Assembly: GCA_020724545.1 (NCBI GenBank)
Contig: DYGR01000007.1
Location: 21,540 to 82,031 of the forward strand
Direction of reading: 5' to 3'
Source of the DNA: Candidatus Methanoperedens nitratireducens
GTDB lineage: Archaea > Halobacteriota > Methanosarcinia > Methanosarcinales > Methanoperedenaceae
DNA length: 60,492 nt
This document shows, in pieces, positions 9,261 to 18,648 of this stretch; the stretch's first letter is position 1, and every line of letters starts with the position of its first letter. The notes beneath the pieces were generated by a model. The model was not told where the DNA came from. It was given only the letters and a program-made list of their open reading frames with translations, and did not search any database. A program made the position numbers and the translations under genes.

Positions 9261-9524
9261 ATGGCTAAAATACTTGCAAAAAATTTAACTAATAAGAGGG
9301 TAATGCTTACAGACGGATCTGAACTGGGATTTGCCAGTAATGTAGTGATGGATATTCACAGCGGGAGTCTATTATATCTACTGGTGAAACCTGCCATTAT
9401 GGTTGATACCACAAAATATAAGACACAGGATAATTATATATTAATCCCTTTTGAGGCAGTCAGGGCTGCAAAGGACTATGCCATAGTTGATAAGAAGATG
9501 GTACAGGGTAACGGTGTTTATTAG
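9261..9524 (+). CDS. PRC-barrel domain protein
   Basis: The 87-aa protein is a single PRC barrel: LTNKRVMLTDGSELGFASNVVMDIHSGSLLYLLVKPA followed by YILIPFEAVRAAKDYAIVDKKM. Archaeal stand-alone PRC-barrel proteins of this size are common; links to RNA processing or cell division have been proposed for some. It lies upstream of dtdA and ftsZ on the same strand. Confidence 0.88.
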   Translation: MAKILAKNLTNKRVMLTDGSELGFASNVVMDIHSGSLLYLLVKPAIMVDTTKYKTQDNYILIPFEAVRAAKDYAIVDKKMVQGNGVY

Positions 9525-9554
9525 TTTTATTTTGTAAAGTAAGAAGGCAGTACC

Positions 9555-10952
9555 TTGATAGATGAGATAGGTGAAACGAAGACTACAATAATTTGCTCAA
9601 CCCAGGACAGGGCAAGCCAGAATATCAAGAACAGCCTTTTAGCTCTCAGAAAATGGGAATCCATCAACTCTGATCATTCGATTTTTGAATTTAAGAATTT
9701 CAGGATTGTAGAGATAAAAGAGCCTCTTATATATCAGGACGGGCTTGATAGGAAATTGATCAAGTGCGGTTTCCCTGCTCATCTTATGATCTTTGCATCC
9801 AAACACAGGAGCAAGGATGGGCGGGCTATTCTTACTGTTCATTCTACAGGGAACTTAAATGATGCAAAGTTCGGTGGAATGCACGGGCAGCTTGCAGTTG
9901 CAGCGCCTCAGGCTGTTCGTTCATTACTTCGCTCGCTTAAAGTATTGAGTGAGAATGAAGAATACGGGGTCACTCTTGAGTGCACACATCACGGACCAAG
10001 CGATCTAGAAGTACCTTCTGTTTTTATCGAGATCGGAAGTAATGAGCAACAATGGGTGGATGAAGTGGCAGGGAAGATCGTTGCAAACGCCATATTGATG
10101 CTAAAGGATAATGACTCACCTGTTGCTGTTGGCTTTGGGGGTACACATTATGCCCCCAGGCAGACCGCCCTCCTCCTTGAGACAGGTATTACTTTCGGAC
10201 ATATATTCCCGGGCCATGTTCTTGATGAACTGGATGGGTCTGTTGTACGCCAGGCATTTATGAAATCAAAGGCTGATTTTGCTTACTTTGATAGGAAATC
10301 AATGAGGGCAGAGCAGCGTGAAAAACTTGGCGCGATGGTAGAAGGTATGGGGTTTGAGGTGTTAAAAGAGAGCGACATAAGGGATATGGATGGTATTCCC
10401 TGGGAATTTTGCATGCAGCTGCGGCAGAAGATAAAAGAGGTATGTCCCAGGGGCCGCCCCAGGATCACGGATGGGATAAGATGTGAGATCCTATCCTGCC
10501 AGGACTGCATATGCCCGAAGGTAAAGATAGCGCGTATTAACCCTGCTCTTTTATCTGAGGCAGAAAAACTTGATAAAAAAAGACTCAAGAAATTCCTTAC
10601 TGATAACAATATCTCATACATAGAGTATGAGGACGGCAGGTTCGCTCATGTGATAATCGGGCTGGATAGCAACTGCGCCAGGTTAGCCGCAGAAGAGCTG
10701 ACAAAAGAATGTGTTGATATTCTTAAAAAGAATTATGACGTTAGCATAAATAAAGGGACACTGCAAATAATAGAGAGAAGGTTCAACCCTGAACTTGCAA
10801 GATCCCTGGGAATAAATGAAGGACCCCTGTATGGCAAACTGGCCAGAGGTGAGTCTGTAATTATAGATGGGAAAACTATAAATCCAGAGATGGTATATGC
10901 AATAGGCAAAAGAGCCATTAGATTGAATTATGATGGAATTACTGAGGAGTAA
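9555..10952 (+). CDS. dtdA: D-aminoacyl-tRNA deacylase (GEK1/DtdA type)
   Basis: DtdA hydrolyses D-amino acids from mischarged tRNA. The 465-aa product starts at a TTG with AGAAGG upstream and opens ETKTTIICSTQDRASQNI. Family motifs include MHGQLAVAAPQAV, TLECTHHGPSDLEVPSVFIEIGS and VAVGFGGTHYAPRQT, which carry the conserved histidines. A C-terminal extension (about 290-465) ends with the ARGESVIIDGKTINPEMV segment common in Methanosarcinales. The ftsZ start follows by three bases, an operon arrangement. Confidence 0.93.
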   Translation: MIDEIGETKTTIICSTQDRASQNIKNSLLALRKWESINSDHSIFEFKNFRIVEIKEPLIYQDGLDRKLIKCGFPAHLMIFASKHRSKDGRAILTVHSTGNLNDAKFGGMHGQLAVAAPQAVRSLLRSLKVLSENEEYGVTLECTHHGPSDLEVPSVFIEIGSNEQQWVDEVAGKIVANAILMLKDNDSPVAVGFGGTHYAPRQTALLLETGITFGHIFPGHVLDELDGSVVRQAFMKSKADFAYFDRKSMRAEQREKLGAMVEGMGFEVLKESDIRDMDGIPWEFCMQLRQKIKEVCPRGRPRITDGIRCEILSCQDCICPKVKIARINPALLSEAEKLDKKRLKKFLTDNNISYIEYEDGRFAHVIIGLDSNCARLAAEELTKECVDILKKNYDVSINKGTLQIIERRFNPELARSLGINEGPLYGKLARGESVIIDGKTINPEMVYAIGKRAIRLNYDGITEE

Positions 10953-10955
10953 GAT

Positions 10956-12047
10956 ATGGAGTCAATAATAACAGAGGCTATTTCAAGAGCAGGAGATGCT
11001 AAAACTCTCTTTGCCGGGGAAACAGATGAGGAACTTCTGGCAATTCTGCAGGAATTAAAGACGAATATTACGGTAATAGGATGTGGTGGCTCAGGCTCAA
11101 ATACAATCCAGAGGATATCAGAGGAGGGGATAATCGGGGCAGATCTTTATGCACTCAATACCGATGCCCAACATCTCCTTAACATTAAGGTCAGGAAGAA
11201 GATCCTGATTGGGCGGAGCAGGACCAGGGGACTTGGGGCAGGAAGCATACCCCAGATAGGGCAGGATGCTGCCCAGGAATCAAAAGCACAGATAGAGAAG
11301 GCAATTGGAAATGCAGATATGGTTTTTGTGACCTGCGGCCTTGGGGGAGGAACAGGTACAGGCGCTGCTCCAGTTGTGGCTGAGGTTGCACGGGATTCCG
11401 GTGCGCTGACAATAGCAGTCGTCACTGTGCCCTTCACGGTTGAAGGCGCGGTACGTATGGAGAACGCGGAAGCAGGTCTTGAGAGGCTCCGTGATGTTGC
11501 GGATACGGTAATCGTGGTTCCAAATGATAAATTGCTTGAGGTTGTTCCACATCTGCCGCTCCAGGCAGCATTTAAGGTATGTGATGAGATCCTGATGAGG
11601 GCTGTCAAAGGGATAACCGAACTTATCACAAGGCCCGGTCTTGTGAATCTTGATTTTGCTGATGTGAGGGTTATACTTCAGAAAAGCGGTGTAGCCATGA
11701 TCGGTTTAGGCGAGGCAGAAGGTGAGAATAAAGCAATAGAATCTGTGCAGAAGGCACTGCGGAGTCCACTGCTGGATGTTGATGTTACAGGTGCAACCGC
11801 GGCTCTTGTTAATGTCATAGGCGGACCTGATATGACTATATCAGAAGCAGAAAGCGTTGTGAATGAACTTTACACCCGTATAGACCCGAAGGCAAGGTTG
11901 ATCTGGGGTGCTATGGTAGATCCAGAGCTTGAGCATATCATACGGACGATGATAGTTATCACAGGTGTAAAGTCGCCGCAGATACTTGGAAAAAACACAT
12001 TAGGAAATATATCTACAGCAAGATATGGAATTGATATTGTTAAATAA
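10956..12047 (+). CDS. ftsZ: Cell division GTPase FtsZ
   Basis: FtsZ polymerises into the cytokinetic ring. The 363-aa protein shows the nucleotide-binding [15 protein letters not shown], the tubulin signature [21 protein letters not shown] (about 117-137), NDKLLEVV and the T7 loop [11 protein letters not shown]. It ends at ARYGIDIVK without a long linker, as in other euryarchaeal paralogues. It is directly coupled to dtdA. Confidence 0.97.
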   Translation: MESIITEAISRAGDAKTLFAGETDEELLAILQELKTNITVIGCGGSGSNTIQRISEEGIIGADLYALNTDAQHLLNIKVRKKILIGRSRTRGLGAGSIPQIGQDAAQESKAQIEKAIGNADMVFVTCGLGGGTGTGAAPVVAEVARDSGALTIAVVTVPFTVEGAVRMENAEAGLERLRDVADTVIVVPNDKLLEVVPHLPLQAAFKVCDEILMRAVKGITELITRPGLVNLDFADVRVILQKSGVAMIGLGEAEGENKAIESVQKALRSPLLDVDVTGATAALVNVIGGPDMTISEAESVVNELYTRIDPKARLIWGAMVDPELEHIIRTMIVITGVKSPQILGKNTLGNISTARYGIDIVK

Positions 12048-12067
12048 TTTTAAATATTATAATTTTA

Positions 12068-12790
12068 ATGAGTGCATATATAAGCGAGATCTTTAATTCT
12101 ATCCAGGGAGAGGGACCTTATGCAGGTATGCGCCAGGTATTTGTACGGTTCTCAGGATGCCAGCTGCACTGTACATACTGCGATACCCCGCAGACCCTGG
12201 ATACTGAGTGCAGGGTTGAGAGAACCACGGGAAGAGGTGATTTCTATTCTATCAACAACCCGCCTGGCAGGGATGAGCTTGCGGGAATAATCAGGGATTT
12301 ATGGTCGCCTTCAACCAGACATGTATCCCTTACAGGCGGAGAACCCCTGATCCATGCTGATTTCATTAAGACGCTTGATCTTGAATATCCGTTTTACCTT
12401 GAGACAAACGCAGGACTCCCGCAACAGGCCCGTAAATTAAAAGATACAATAGCTATAGCCTCATGCGATATTAAACTGCCTGAACACAACTCTACGGATA
12501 ATTATAATGAACTATTGAAGAATGAGCTTGAGACGATCTCCATATTAAACCAGACATCACATACCTTTGTAAAGATAGTAGTACTTCCAGAAACCACAAA
12601 ACATTCGATATCCCTGGCTGTTGATGGAATCGCATCAATAGATAAAAACATTCCTCTCATTCTCCAGCCCGTAACATCAGATAGGGTGCCGTCAGCGGGA
12701 CTGCTGCTTGAACTGATGGATTTTGCAGGGGAAAAATTAAAGGATGTGCGTGCTATACCGCAAACGCACAGGATGATGAATCTACTCTAA
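12068..12790 (+). CDS. queE: 7-carboxy-7-deazaguanine synthase (QueE)
   Basis: QueE is a radical SAM enzyme that makes CDG, the deazapurine precursor of archaeosine in tRNA. The 240-aa protein begins with the family hallmark ISEIFNSIQGEGPYAGMRQVFVRFSGC and binds its 4Fe-4S cluster through CQLHCTYC (CX3CX2C, about 32-39). VSLTGGEPL supplies the glycine-rich SAM motif and LETNAG the next strand. No other deazapurine gene is in the window. Its end overlaps the convergent lipoprotein gene by four bases. Confidence 0.93.
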   Translation: MSAYISEIFNSIQGEGPYAGMRQVFVRFSGCQLHCTYCDTPQTLDTECRVERTTGRGDFYSINNPPGRDELAGIIRDLWSPSTRHVSLTGGEPLIHADFIKTLDLEYPFYLETNAGLPQQARKLKDTIAIASCDIKLPEHNSTDNYNELLKNELETISILNQTSHTFVKIVVLPETTKHSISLAVDGIASIDKNIPLILQPVTSDRVPSAGLLLELMDFAGEKLKDVRAIPQTHRMMNLL

Positions 12791-13278
12791 TAGCCTGTTG
12801 CAGTTGCCAGTGCTATTACGGCCTGGGCATCAGAGGATGAACCGACTATTACCATGAATCCTTTTGCTGGCCATATGATGGTATAATGCGCTGTCTGTTT
12901 TCCACCGATTGTCGGGTAATCTGTAATCTGTGTTGCCCTGTGTCCGTTAAAGGATATCTCCTGGAAAGGGTCGTAATTGGCATCTTTGTACCTTAACTTG
13001 TACCGGGAAATCAGGGCCTCAGGATTATCATCTTCAATTACCTGAATATAAATATCATCCTTATCATACCTGTAAACACCCTCAGTAACATTAATCAAAG
13101 AGCCGCTGATATCTATTGCTGTCTCATGGGTACCCATGTAGGTAAAACCAGCGGGTAGATCGGTCTGGGGTATATAATCTGATACGGAGGTCGGGTTATC
13201 ATCCCTGCCAGATATACATCCTGAAACAAAAACTGCTGTTACAAATAATGCAAGTAGTAATATAATTCTTTTTGACAT
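12787..13278 (-). CDS. Predicted lipoprotein of unknown function
   Basis: The 163-aa protein has an N-terminal signal peptide (KRIILLLALFVTAVF) ending in a lipobox VSGC, with C21 as the predicted lipid-bearing residue. A Ser/Asp/Pro-rich linker follows, then a beta-rich globular domain of about 125 residues with no recognised motif. It is probably anchored on the outer face of the membrane. Family unknown. Confidence 0.75.
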   Translation of the reverse strand: MSKRIILLLALFVTAVFVSGCISGRDDNPTSVSDYIPQTDLPAGFTYMGTHETAIDISGSLINVTEGVYRYDKDDIYIQVIEDDNPEALISRYKLRYKDANYDPFQEISFNGHRATQITDYPTIGGKQTAHYTIIWPAKGFMVIVGSSSDAQAVIALATATGY

Positions 13279-13578
13279 TTTTTTGTCTCCTGTACCCTTT
13301 AATATGCTGTGGGCTTAAAAAATGTAACGGTCGGGCATCCATAGTAAACATAAGCATCAAAATTTAGGTACTGGACTGCTGGAATCTATATTTGACAGTA
13401 TAAGACAAATTTTATTAAATGTAACTAATTTTTACCCATAATGTATATATATACATGATGGATAAACCTATTAAATTGGTAGTACATGCACGTAGGCAGA
13501 TCTGTAATTTAAGTGGGGTAACATATACATTCGCAATGGGCAGATATAGAATTATAATTTAAATGGGGGTAGGGAATT
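13279..13578. other. Intergenic region with two divergent promoters
   Basis: No convincing gene is present. A TATA-like stretch near 13445 (tatatatata) suits rightward transcription, and the 5' leader before 13579 carries two similar segments ending taatttaagtgggg and taatttaaatggggg. The second forms the ribosome-binding site of the 62-aa gene. Confidence 0.4.
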
Positions 13579-13767
13579 ATGCAGATGGAAACAGTTCATG
13601 AGGTTATTCTATGGATGGAGGATTGTGCGCCTGAGCGGCTCACGCCAAATACCGTCATGTTATGTGTCAGGAACATGTTTATGCTTGAGAACATGCGTGA
13701 CTTTCTCTATGATGAATATGTTGACATCATAAAACGTAGCGGGAACGCAGGGATTGTTAAATTCTGA
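13579..13767 (+). CDS. Small hypothetical protein, 62 aa
   Basis: A 62-aa acidic, helical protein (METVHEVILWMEDCAPERL...) preceded by a G-rich ribosome-binding site (tgggggtaggg). No family is recognised. It has no signal peptide or membrane segment. The next small gene has a nearly identical leader (ttaaatgggggtggtgat), so the pair may be expressed together. Confidence 0.6.
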   Translation: MQMETVHEVILWMEDCAPERLTPNTVMLCVRNMFMLENMRDFLYDEYVDIIKRSGNAGIVKF

Positions 13768-13856
13768 TTTGAGAGCAGCAAAACGCGGTCGTACCTGGAT
13801 ACAAATATACAAAAAACTTTAAGTCCATTATCGCCTTAAATGGGGGTGGTGATCTT

Positions 13857-14015
13857 ATGAAAGTATATATTTGTAATAAAGGTTGCTGCCCAGCGGTCGA
13901 GACTGCAGGAGAGTACGTTTTGATAGGTGAGGGCGCAAATACGGTAAGATTAAAAAAGAATGAATGGAATATGCTGGTCGAGAAGATACGATCTGGAGAA
14001 CTCCATCCGATTTAG
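13857..14015 (+). CDS. Small Cys-containing protein, 52 aa
   Basis: This 52-aa ORF begins [15 protein letters not shown] and ends with [10 protein letters not shown]. The leader tgggggtggtgat gives a good ribosome-binding site. The N-terminal CNKGCCP holds three cysteines in a compact turn, followed by a predicted strand-helix layout, which could bind a metal. No family is recognised. Its stop overlaps the end of the convergent pcm gene. Confidence 0.6.
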   Translation: MKVYICNKGCCPAVETAGEYVLIGEGANTVRLKKNEWNMLVEKIRSGELHPI

Positions 14016-14644
14016 AGAAAACCTTTTTTACCGACAAGGGGCACAAATACAACTTCCCCTTTTTCCTCTTTTTTAAATCCGTTGGTTTTTGTAACAAGAT
14101 AGAGTATCTGATAGTATTGTCCTACAGGGATAACGAGCTTCCCCCCGATTATGAGCTGGCTGGTTAAGGATTCCAGGATCTCAGGTGCCGCACATGCCAC
14201 ACTGATACGGTCATAAGGTGCAAAATCGGGAAGGCCAAGAGAGCCGTCACCTGCAATTACAGTCACATTGGTGATACCTGCCTTTTTAAGGTTCTCACGG
14301 GCAAATGAGGCAAGGTCTTCTATTACTTCAACAGCATATACATGGCCGCTGCCTGCAAGTATCCCCATTACAGCAGCATGATAACCTGAGCCTGCCCCTA
14401 TTTCAAGCACCTTCATGCCGTCTCGAATATCAAGCAGATCGCACATTATTGCAACCATATGAGGAGCCGAGATCGTCTGTCCCCACCCTATCGGTAAAGG
14501 ATAATCAGCATACGCATATTGTCGCCCATTCTCAGGGACAAAGAGATGCCTTGGTACGCGCCTCATGGCATTGAGCACGCGTTCACTTATCCCACGCTGC
14601 CTTAATTCCCATATCAACCTGTCTCTTTGTGCTTCAAACTCCAT
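14012..14644 (-). CDS. pcm: Protein-L-isoaspartate O-methyltransferase
   Basis: PCMT repairs isoaspartyl damage in aged proteins using SAM. The 210-aa protein has the family start ([24 protein letters not shown]), the substrate loop [17 protein letters not shown] and the SAM motif [16 protein letters not shown] (about 79-94). [29 protein letters not shown]-type residues follow around position 150. It overlaps the preceding gene by 31 bases on the same strand. Confidence 0.95.
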   Translation of the reverse strand: MEFEAQRDRLIWELRQRGISERVLNAMRRVPRHLFVPENGRQYAYADYPLPIGWGQTISAPHMVAIMCDLLDIRDGMKVLEIGAGSGYHAAVMGILAGSGHVYAVEVIEDLASFARENLKKAGITNVTVIAGDGSLGLPDFAPYDRISVACAAPEILESLTSQLIIGGKLVIPVGQYYQILYLVTKTNGFKKEEKGEVVFVPLVGKKGFL

Positions 14645-15171
14645 ACAGACTCCCTCTTCTTAATCACAACTCGCTCTCCCTTTGTCCTTGAAATCCTCCT
14701 CGGCTCTCTAATCCCGGGATCAGCATATATACGCTTTATATCCTTTGCCTTAATTGCAATACCCTTTCGACTCTTAAAGCCACCGTCCCGTATCTTTATC
14801 CGCTTAATCATCAATTCACGGTTATTAACCAGGATTTTTTCCCCGATGACAAATTCCCTGTCCCCTGGTACCCGCATCTCTATTGATTCGGTTATTTCTC
14901 TGTGGCTCACAGCTATCTTCACGATAACCTCGTCAATAGTGCGTGCCCATATCGTTTTAATGTCCTCTGCTGCTGCGCTGTCCCTCCTTTTATCTCTGAC
15001 CTCGATAGAAGTAACCCGCACAAGGTTTACTTCACCTGTTATCTCATCATCAACAATGAGCTCATCGCCTGTCTTTATTATGCCTGAGAGAAGGGCTCTT
15101 CTACGCACAGATTCCTCTCCTTTACTGACTATGACTCTTACCTGTACTGTGCGGGGCTCTACATTTTCCAT
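14614..15171 (-). CDS. HVO_0476-like protein lacking the zinc finger
   Basis: The 185-aa beta-rich protein contains [37 protein letters not shown] and [19 protein letters not shown], which resemble the C-terminal domain of the archaeal HVO_0476 family. That family normally begins with a four-cysteine zinc ribbon. Here a stop codon lies two codons before the ATG and no cysteines are present, so the finger has been lost. The C-terminus is very basic. Function unknown; it is coupled to pcm by a 31-base overlap. Confidence 0.6.
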   Translation of the reverse strand: MENVEPRTVQVRVIVSKGEESVRRRALLSGIIKTGDELIVDDEITGEVNLVRVTSIEVRDKRRDSAAAEDIKTIWARTIDEVIVKIAVSHREITESIEMRVPGDREFVIGEKILVNNRELMIKRIKIRDGGFKSRKGIAIKAKDIKRIYADPGIREPRRISRTKGERVVIKKRESVWSLKHKETG

Positions 15172-15256
15172 ACTTTAACATTAGAGGCAGAGGACATATA
15201 AATATACTTCAGTAATTCTGGATAAGGATAGATAGTAAGAGTTAAAGGAAAGAGTG

Positions 15257-15272
15257 ACATGATAAATCATGT
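15257..15272. promoter_or_regulatory. Perfect palindrome upstream of the XRE regulator
   Basis: ACATGAT-AA-ATCATGT has seven-base arms around a two-base centre, about 100 bases before the XRE-type regulator gene. It is a candidate operator for autoregulation. The evidence is symmetry and position only. Confidence 0.35.
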
Positions 15273-15370
15273 TATTTAATCCAGGTTTAAGAAATGCTTA
15301 AATAAGAGATCACTCTTATATTGCATGCAAATAAATGAGCTATAGAATGTAACATTTATCTGGAGATTTC

Positions 15371-15814
15371 TTGAAGTTAACATCAAAACCCTTATTATAT
15401 ACACCTGATTGGCTGATCACTTTTGAGAAGGATATAGCTGCAGAGATTATCCTTCATCATGATTCAGGAGAAGTGATAAGAGAATACAGAAAGAGATATG
15501 GCATGTCACAGGAAGAACTTGGTGAATTAATGGGCATGCGCAGAGAATCCATCTCACGTATCGAAAACGGCAGTGTAACACCTACTTTCGATTTTGTGAG
15601 GACATTTATTAAAACCATGGCTCTGATTGAGGCAATCCGGGTTGAGAGGGCACAGCATAAGGAGATTAATGTCTATTTTCTTGAAAATATAGCAAAAGAA
15701 TTTGGCTTTGATCTTGAAAAATTTCCGTTTATACTGGCAGTAGCAGTAGAAAGTTATGATAAAAAACTCATTAAAATCAAAAAATCGTTAAAGGAGAAAA
15801 GATATGGTAAATGA
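15371..15814 (+). CDS. XRE-family transcriptional regulator
   Basis: The 147-aa protein has a Cro/C1-type helix-turn-helix at about residues 35-70, with MSQEELGELMGMRRESISRIENG as helices 2-4. Before it is a short region beginning LYTPDWLITFEKDIAAEI, and after it a helical tail, probably for dimerisation. Start is a TTG with TGGAGA upstream. It overlaps the PEP synthase gene by 11 bases, so it probably regulates that gene or responds to the same carbon signal; this is inferred from position. Confidence 0.85.
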   Translation: MKLTSKPLLYTPDWLITFEKDIAAEIILHHDSGEVIREYRKRYGMSQEELGELMGMRRESISRIENGSVTPTFDFVRTFIKTMALIEAIRVERAQHKEINVYFLENIAKEFGFDLEKFPFILAVAVESYDKKLIKIKKSLKEKRYGK

Positions 15815-18080
15815 TTCAGTAATCTGGCTTGAAGAGGTTGGTAAAGAAGACATAGCTATAGTTGGTGGCAAGGGCGCAAGTCTGGGTGAGATGATCCGGG
15901 CAGAGCTGCCGGTCCCACGAGGGTTTGCAGTAACAGCCCAGGCTTTTCGCAGGTTCATAGATGAGAATGGAGTTAGCGATGAGCTTTTCAGAGTCCTTGA
16001 GGTGAACGTGGATAACGTGGATATCTTAAGAGATGCTGAAAAAAGAGCAAAAAAAATAATCCTGGATGCAGGAATATCTCATGATATTGAAAAAAGCATC
16101 AGATCAAAATACAGGGAGCTGTGCAAAAGCGAGGAAGACGATGTTTTCGTGGCTGTCCGATCAAGTGCAACGGCCGAGGATCTGCCTGATGCCAGTTTTG
16201 CAGGCCAGCAGGATACTTTCCTTAATATCAGAGGAGAGGAGGATGTACTTGAAGCGGTCAAGAAATGCTGGGCATCGCTGTACGGTGCGCGTGCCATTTA
16301 TTATCGTGTGAAGCAGGGGTTTGACCATCGTAAGGTAAACCTGTGCGCAGTAATCCAGTTAATGGTTGATGCTGAAAAAGCGGGAGTCATGTTCTCATCC
16401 CATCCCTCCACAGGAGAGCCGGTCACAATTATCGAAGGTGCATGGGGGCTCGGTGAGAGTGTGGTATCGGGTTCTGTCTCTCCGGATTATTATGCTGTGG
16501 ACAGACGAAACCGGAAGATAACAGAGCGAAGGATTGCCATTAAAAACATCATGCACATTAAAGACCCAGAGACCGGCAAAACCGTAGAGCTTCCTGTGCC
16601 TGAGGATAAAAGAGATGACAGGGTTCTGGATGATGATGAGATTCTGAAGCTGGTTGAGCTTGGAGAGATCGTAGAAGAGCTCTATGGCATCCCCCAGGAT
16701 GTGGAGTGGGCTATCAAGGATAAGGAGATCTTCATGCTCCAGTCAAGGCCTATAACAACTATAAAGAAGAAAAAAGAGACAAAGGAAAGAGAAGCAGTGT
16801 CAGCTTTGCTTGAAGGTCTGGGAGCATCGCCCGGGATTGCATACGGTCAAGCAAAACTCATCTCTGATGCCAGTGAGCTCGGGAAGGTCAAAGACGGCGA
16901 TATACTTGTGGCAGTCATGACCACTCCGGATATGGTCCCTGCCATGAAGCGTGCCTCAGCGATCGTAACAGATGAAGGCGGACTGACATGCCATGCAGCC
17001 ATAGTATCACGGGAACTGGGCTGCCCTGCTGTAGTGGGAACCCGAAAGGCAACCTCGTTATTGACCGATGGTATATTGATAACAGTAGATGGTGAGAAAG
17101 GGCTTGTGTTCAATGGGAAAAAGGAGAGCGAGGTGGCCAGAGCACTGGACCCGGAGAAGGCTGTATCATTTGCCAGGCCAAAGCCGATTACTGCTACCGA
17201 GATAAAGGTAAATGTATCGATCCCTGAAGCAACTGCACGGGCGGTTGAGACCCAGGCTGATGGTGTCGGGCTTCTGCGAATCGAGCACATGATCCTGGGC
17301 CTTCCCAAGCACCCAAAACAGTATATAAAGGAAGGGAAGGCAGATGAGTACGTCAATGAGCTGGTTTTGCGCATCCAGACAGTGGTTGATGCATTTTATC
17401 CAAAGCCGGTCTGGGTGAGGACGCTTGATGCCCCAACCGATGAATTCAGGGCGATGGAAGGTGGAGAAGGAGAACCTATTGAACCAAATCCAATGCTGGG
17501 ATATCGGGGCATAAGAAGGGATCTGATCGACACAGAGCATTTCGAGCTTGAGGTAAGAGCATTCAGGGAGTTAATAAAACGCGGATACAATAATATAGGC
17601 ATCATGATCCCGCTTGTCCAGCATCCCTCGGAACTGCGGAGGGCAAAGGAGTTCATGCGCTCAAAAGGGCTGGATATTGATAAGATCGATATAGGGATAA
17701 TGGTGGAGATACCTGCTGCTGCGCTCATAATCGACCAGTTCATTTCAGAGGGGCTTGATTTTGTGAGCTTCGGTACCAACGATCTTACCCAGTACACGCT
17801 TGCAGTGGACAGGAATAATGAGCATGTGGCACATCTTTATAACGAGATGCATCCCGGTGTGATGAAGCTCATCGAGCATGTTATCACTGAATGCAATAAG
17901 GCAGGCGTGAAAACAAGCATCTGCGGACAGGCTGGCAGCAACCCGAAAGTGGCAAAGCGGCTGGTCGAGCTCGGGATAACAAGCATTTCCGCAAATATAG
18001 ACGCAGTCGAGACTGTGCGAGAGATGGTGGCAAGGACAGAGATGCAGTTGCTGCTTAAGGCGGCGAGGGAGAGGAAGTAA
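15804..18080 (+). CDS. ppsA: Phosphoenolpyruvate synthase
   Basis: PpsA converts pyruvate and ATP to PEP, AMP and phosphate, the entry to gluconeogenesis in archaea that fix carbon through acetyl-CoA. The 758-aa protein has the ATP-grasp PPDK N-domain (GGKGASLGEMIRAELPVPRGFAVTA; FVAVRSSATAEDLPDASFAGQQDT), the swivelling phosphohistidine domain with GGLTCHAAIVSRELGCPAVVGT (His at about 397) and the C-terminal PEP-binding barrel ending in SICGQAGSNP with the catalytic cysteine. Length is typical. It is translationally coupled to the XRE regulator. Confidence 0.97.
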   Translation: MVNDSVIWLEEVGKEDIAIVGGKGASLGEMIRAELPVPRGFAVTAQAFRRFIDENGVSDELFRVLEVNVDNVDILRDAEKRAKKIILDAGISHDIEKSIRSKYRELCKSEEDDVFVAVRSSATAEDLPDASFAGQQDTFLNIRGEEDVLEAVKKCWASLYGARAIYYRVKQGFDHRKVNLCAVIQLMVDAEKAGVMFSSHPSTGEPVTIIEGAWGLGESVVSGSVSPDYYAVDRRNRKITERRIAIKNIMHIKDPETGKTVELPVPEDKRDDRVLDDDEILKLVELGEIVEELYGIPQDVEWAIKDKEIFMLQSRPITTIKKKKETKEREAVSALLEGLGASPGIAYGQAKLISDASELGKVKDGDILVAVMTTPDMVPAMKRASAIVTDEGGLTCHAAIVSRELGCPAVVGTRKATSLLTDGILITVDGEKGLVFNGKKESEVARALDPEKAVSFARPKPITATEIKVNVSIPEATARAVETQADGVGLLRIEHMILGLPKHPKQYIKEGKADEYVNELVLRIQTVVDAFYPKPVWVRTLDAPTDEFRAMEGGEGEPIEPNPMLGYRGIRRDLIDTEHFELEVRAFRELIKRGYNNIGIMIPLVQHPSELRRAKEFMRSKGLDIDKIDIGIMVEIPAAALIIDQFISEGLDFVSFGTNDLTQYTLAVDRNNEHVAHLYNEMHPGVMKLIEHVITECNKAGVKTSICGQAGSNPKVAKRLVELGITSISANIDAVETVREMVARTEMQLLLKAARERK

Positions 18081-18242
18081 GGGGAACTAATAGACACAAC
18101 TATCTCTTATCCAGAACTAAACAACTATATACTGCCAAGTTCTAACGCTTGAAAAGGTAGAACATGCAGAAAGAGGAAATAACCCAAAGAATCTTTCTAC
18201 CGCAGAGATTTTTAAGGTTATATACAGATGAGCTCTTTTGTT

Positions 18243-18350
18243 ATGGAACAGCGAGATTTCAATAAAGAGATACGGGAGCATAATATGGAACAAAGGGAGC
18301 ATAACAAGCGTCTTGAGAAAATCCTTGAGAAACTTGCAGAAAAAGCCTAA
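18243..18350 (+). CDS. Possible 35-aa coiled-coil peptide
   Basis: The ORF encodes a highly charged helix (MEQRDFNKEIREHNMEQREHNKRLEKILEKLAEKA) with an internal near-repeat REHNMEQREHN. An in-frame ATG at 18228 would add five residues. There is no strong ribosome-binding site. It may be real or a gene scrap; the rest of 18081-18648 holds a repeat half and a hairpin. Confidence 0.35.
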   Translation: MEQRDFNKEIREHNMEQREHNKRLEKILEKLAEKA

Positions 18351-18518
18351 GAGCAGGCTATGATTTCTATTAATCATGTTAACAGACCCCCTTCAAAAGA
18401 TAATATCAATTCGGAAGATAAAGTAAATGGCACTTCCAATTTATAAAATTGAAAAATTTTCTGTGCCCATGTCCAATCTACCCCTAAGTCAGTATCCCTC
18501 TCATGCCAGCAAGCTATA

Positions 18519-18548
18519 AACCGCAGATGAACGCGGATAAACGCAGAT
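18519..18548. repeat. Half copy of the 'accgcagat' hairpin repeat
   Basis: The sequence from 18519 matches the left arm of the dispersed hairpin repeat at 37816 and 59445. The right arm is missing or decayed; only ctctgcggttg near 18628 resembles its end. Confidence 0.6.
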
Positions 18549-18551
18549 ACG

Positions 18552-18589
18552 AACTTAAACGAACTCGGGCTGATGAGTTCGTTTAAGTT
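18552..18589. terminator. 15-bp perfect hairpin downstream of the nar operon
   Basis: AACTTAAACGAACTC (18552-18566) pairs perfectly with its reverse complement at 18575-18589 across an eight-base loop. It lies 60 bases beyond the last gene of the nar operon. It may stabilise or end that transcript, although no U-run follows on the minus strand. Confidence 0.4.
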
Positions 18590-18648
18590 AGTTTTGAGTT
18601 CGTTGTTAATCGTCTTTTATAGTCGACTCTGCGGTTGTTTTGACTGAT

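Noticed and set aside
13458-13562. A 34-codon ORF (MMDKPIKLVVHARRQ...) upstream of the 62-aa gene
   Set aside because: It lacks a ribosome-binding site, overlaps the promoter and leader of the next gene, and has a composition not typical of protein.
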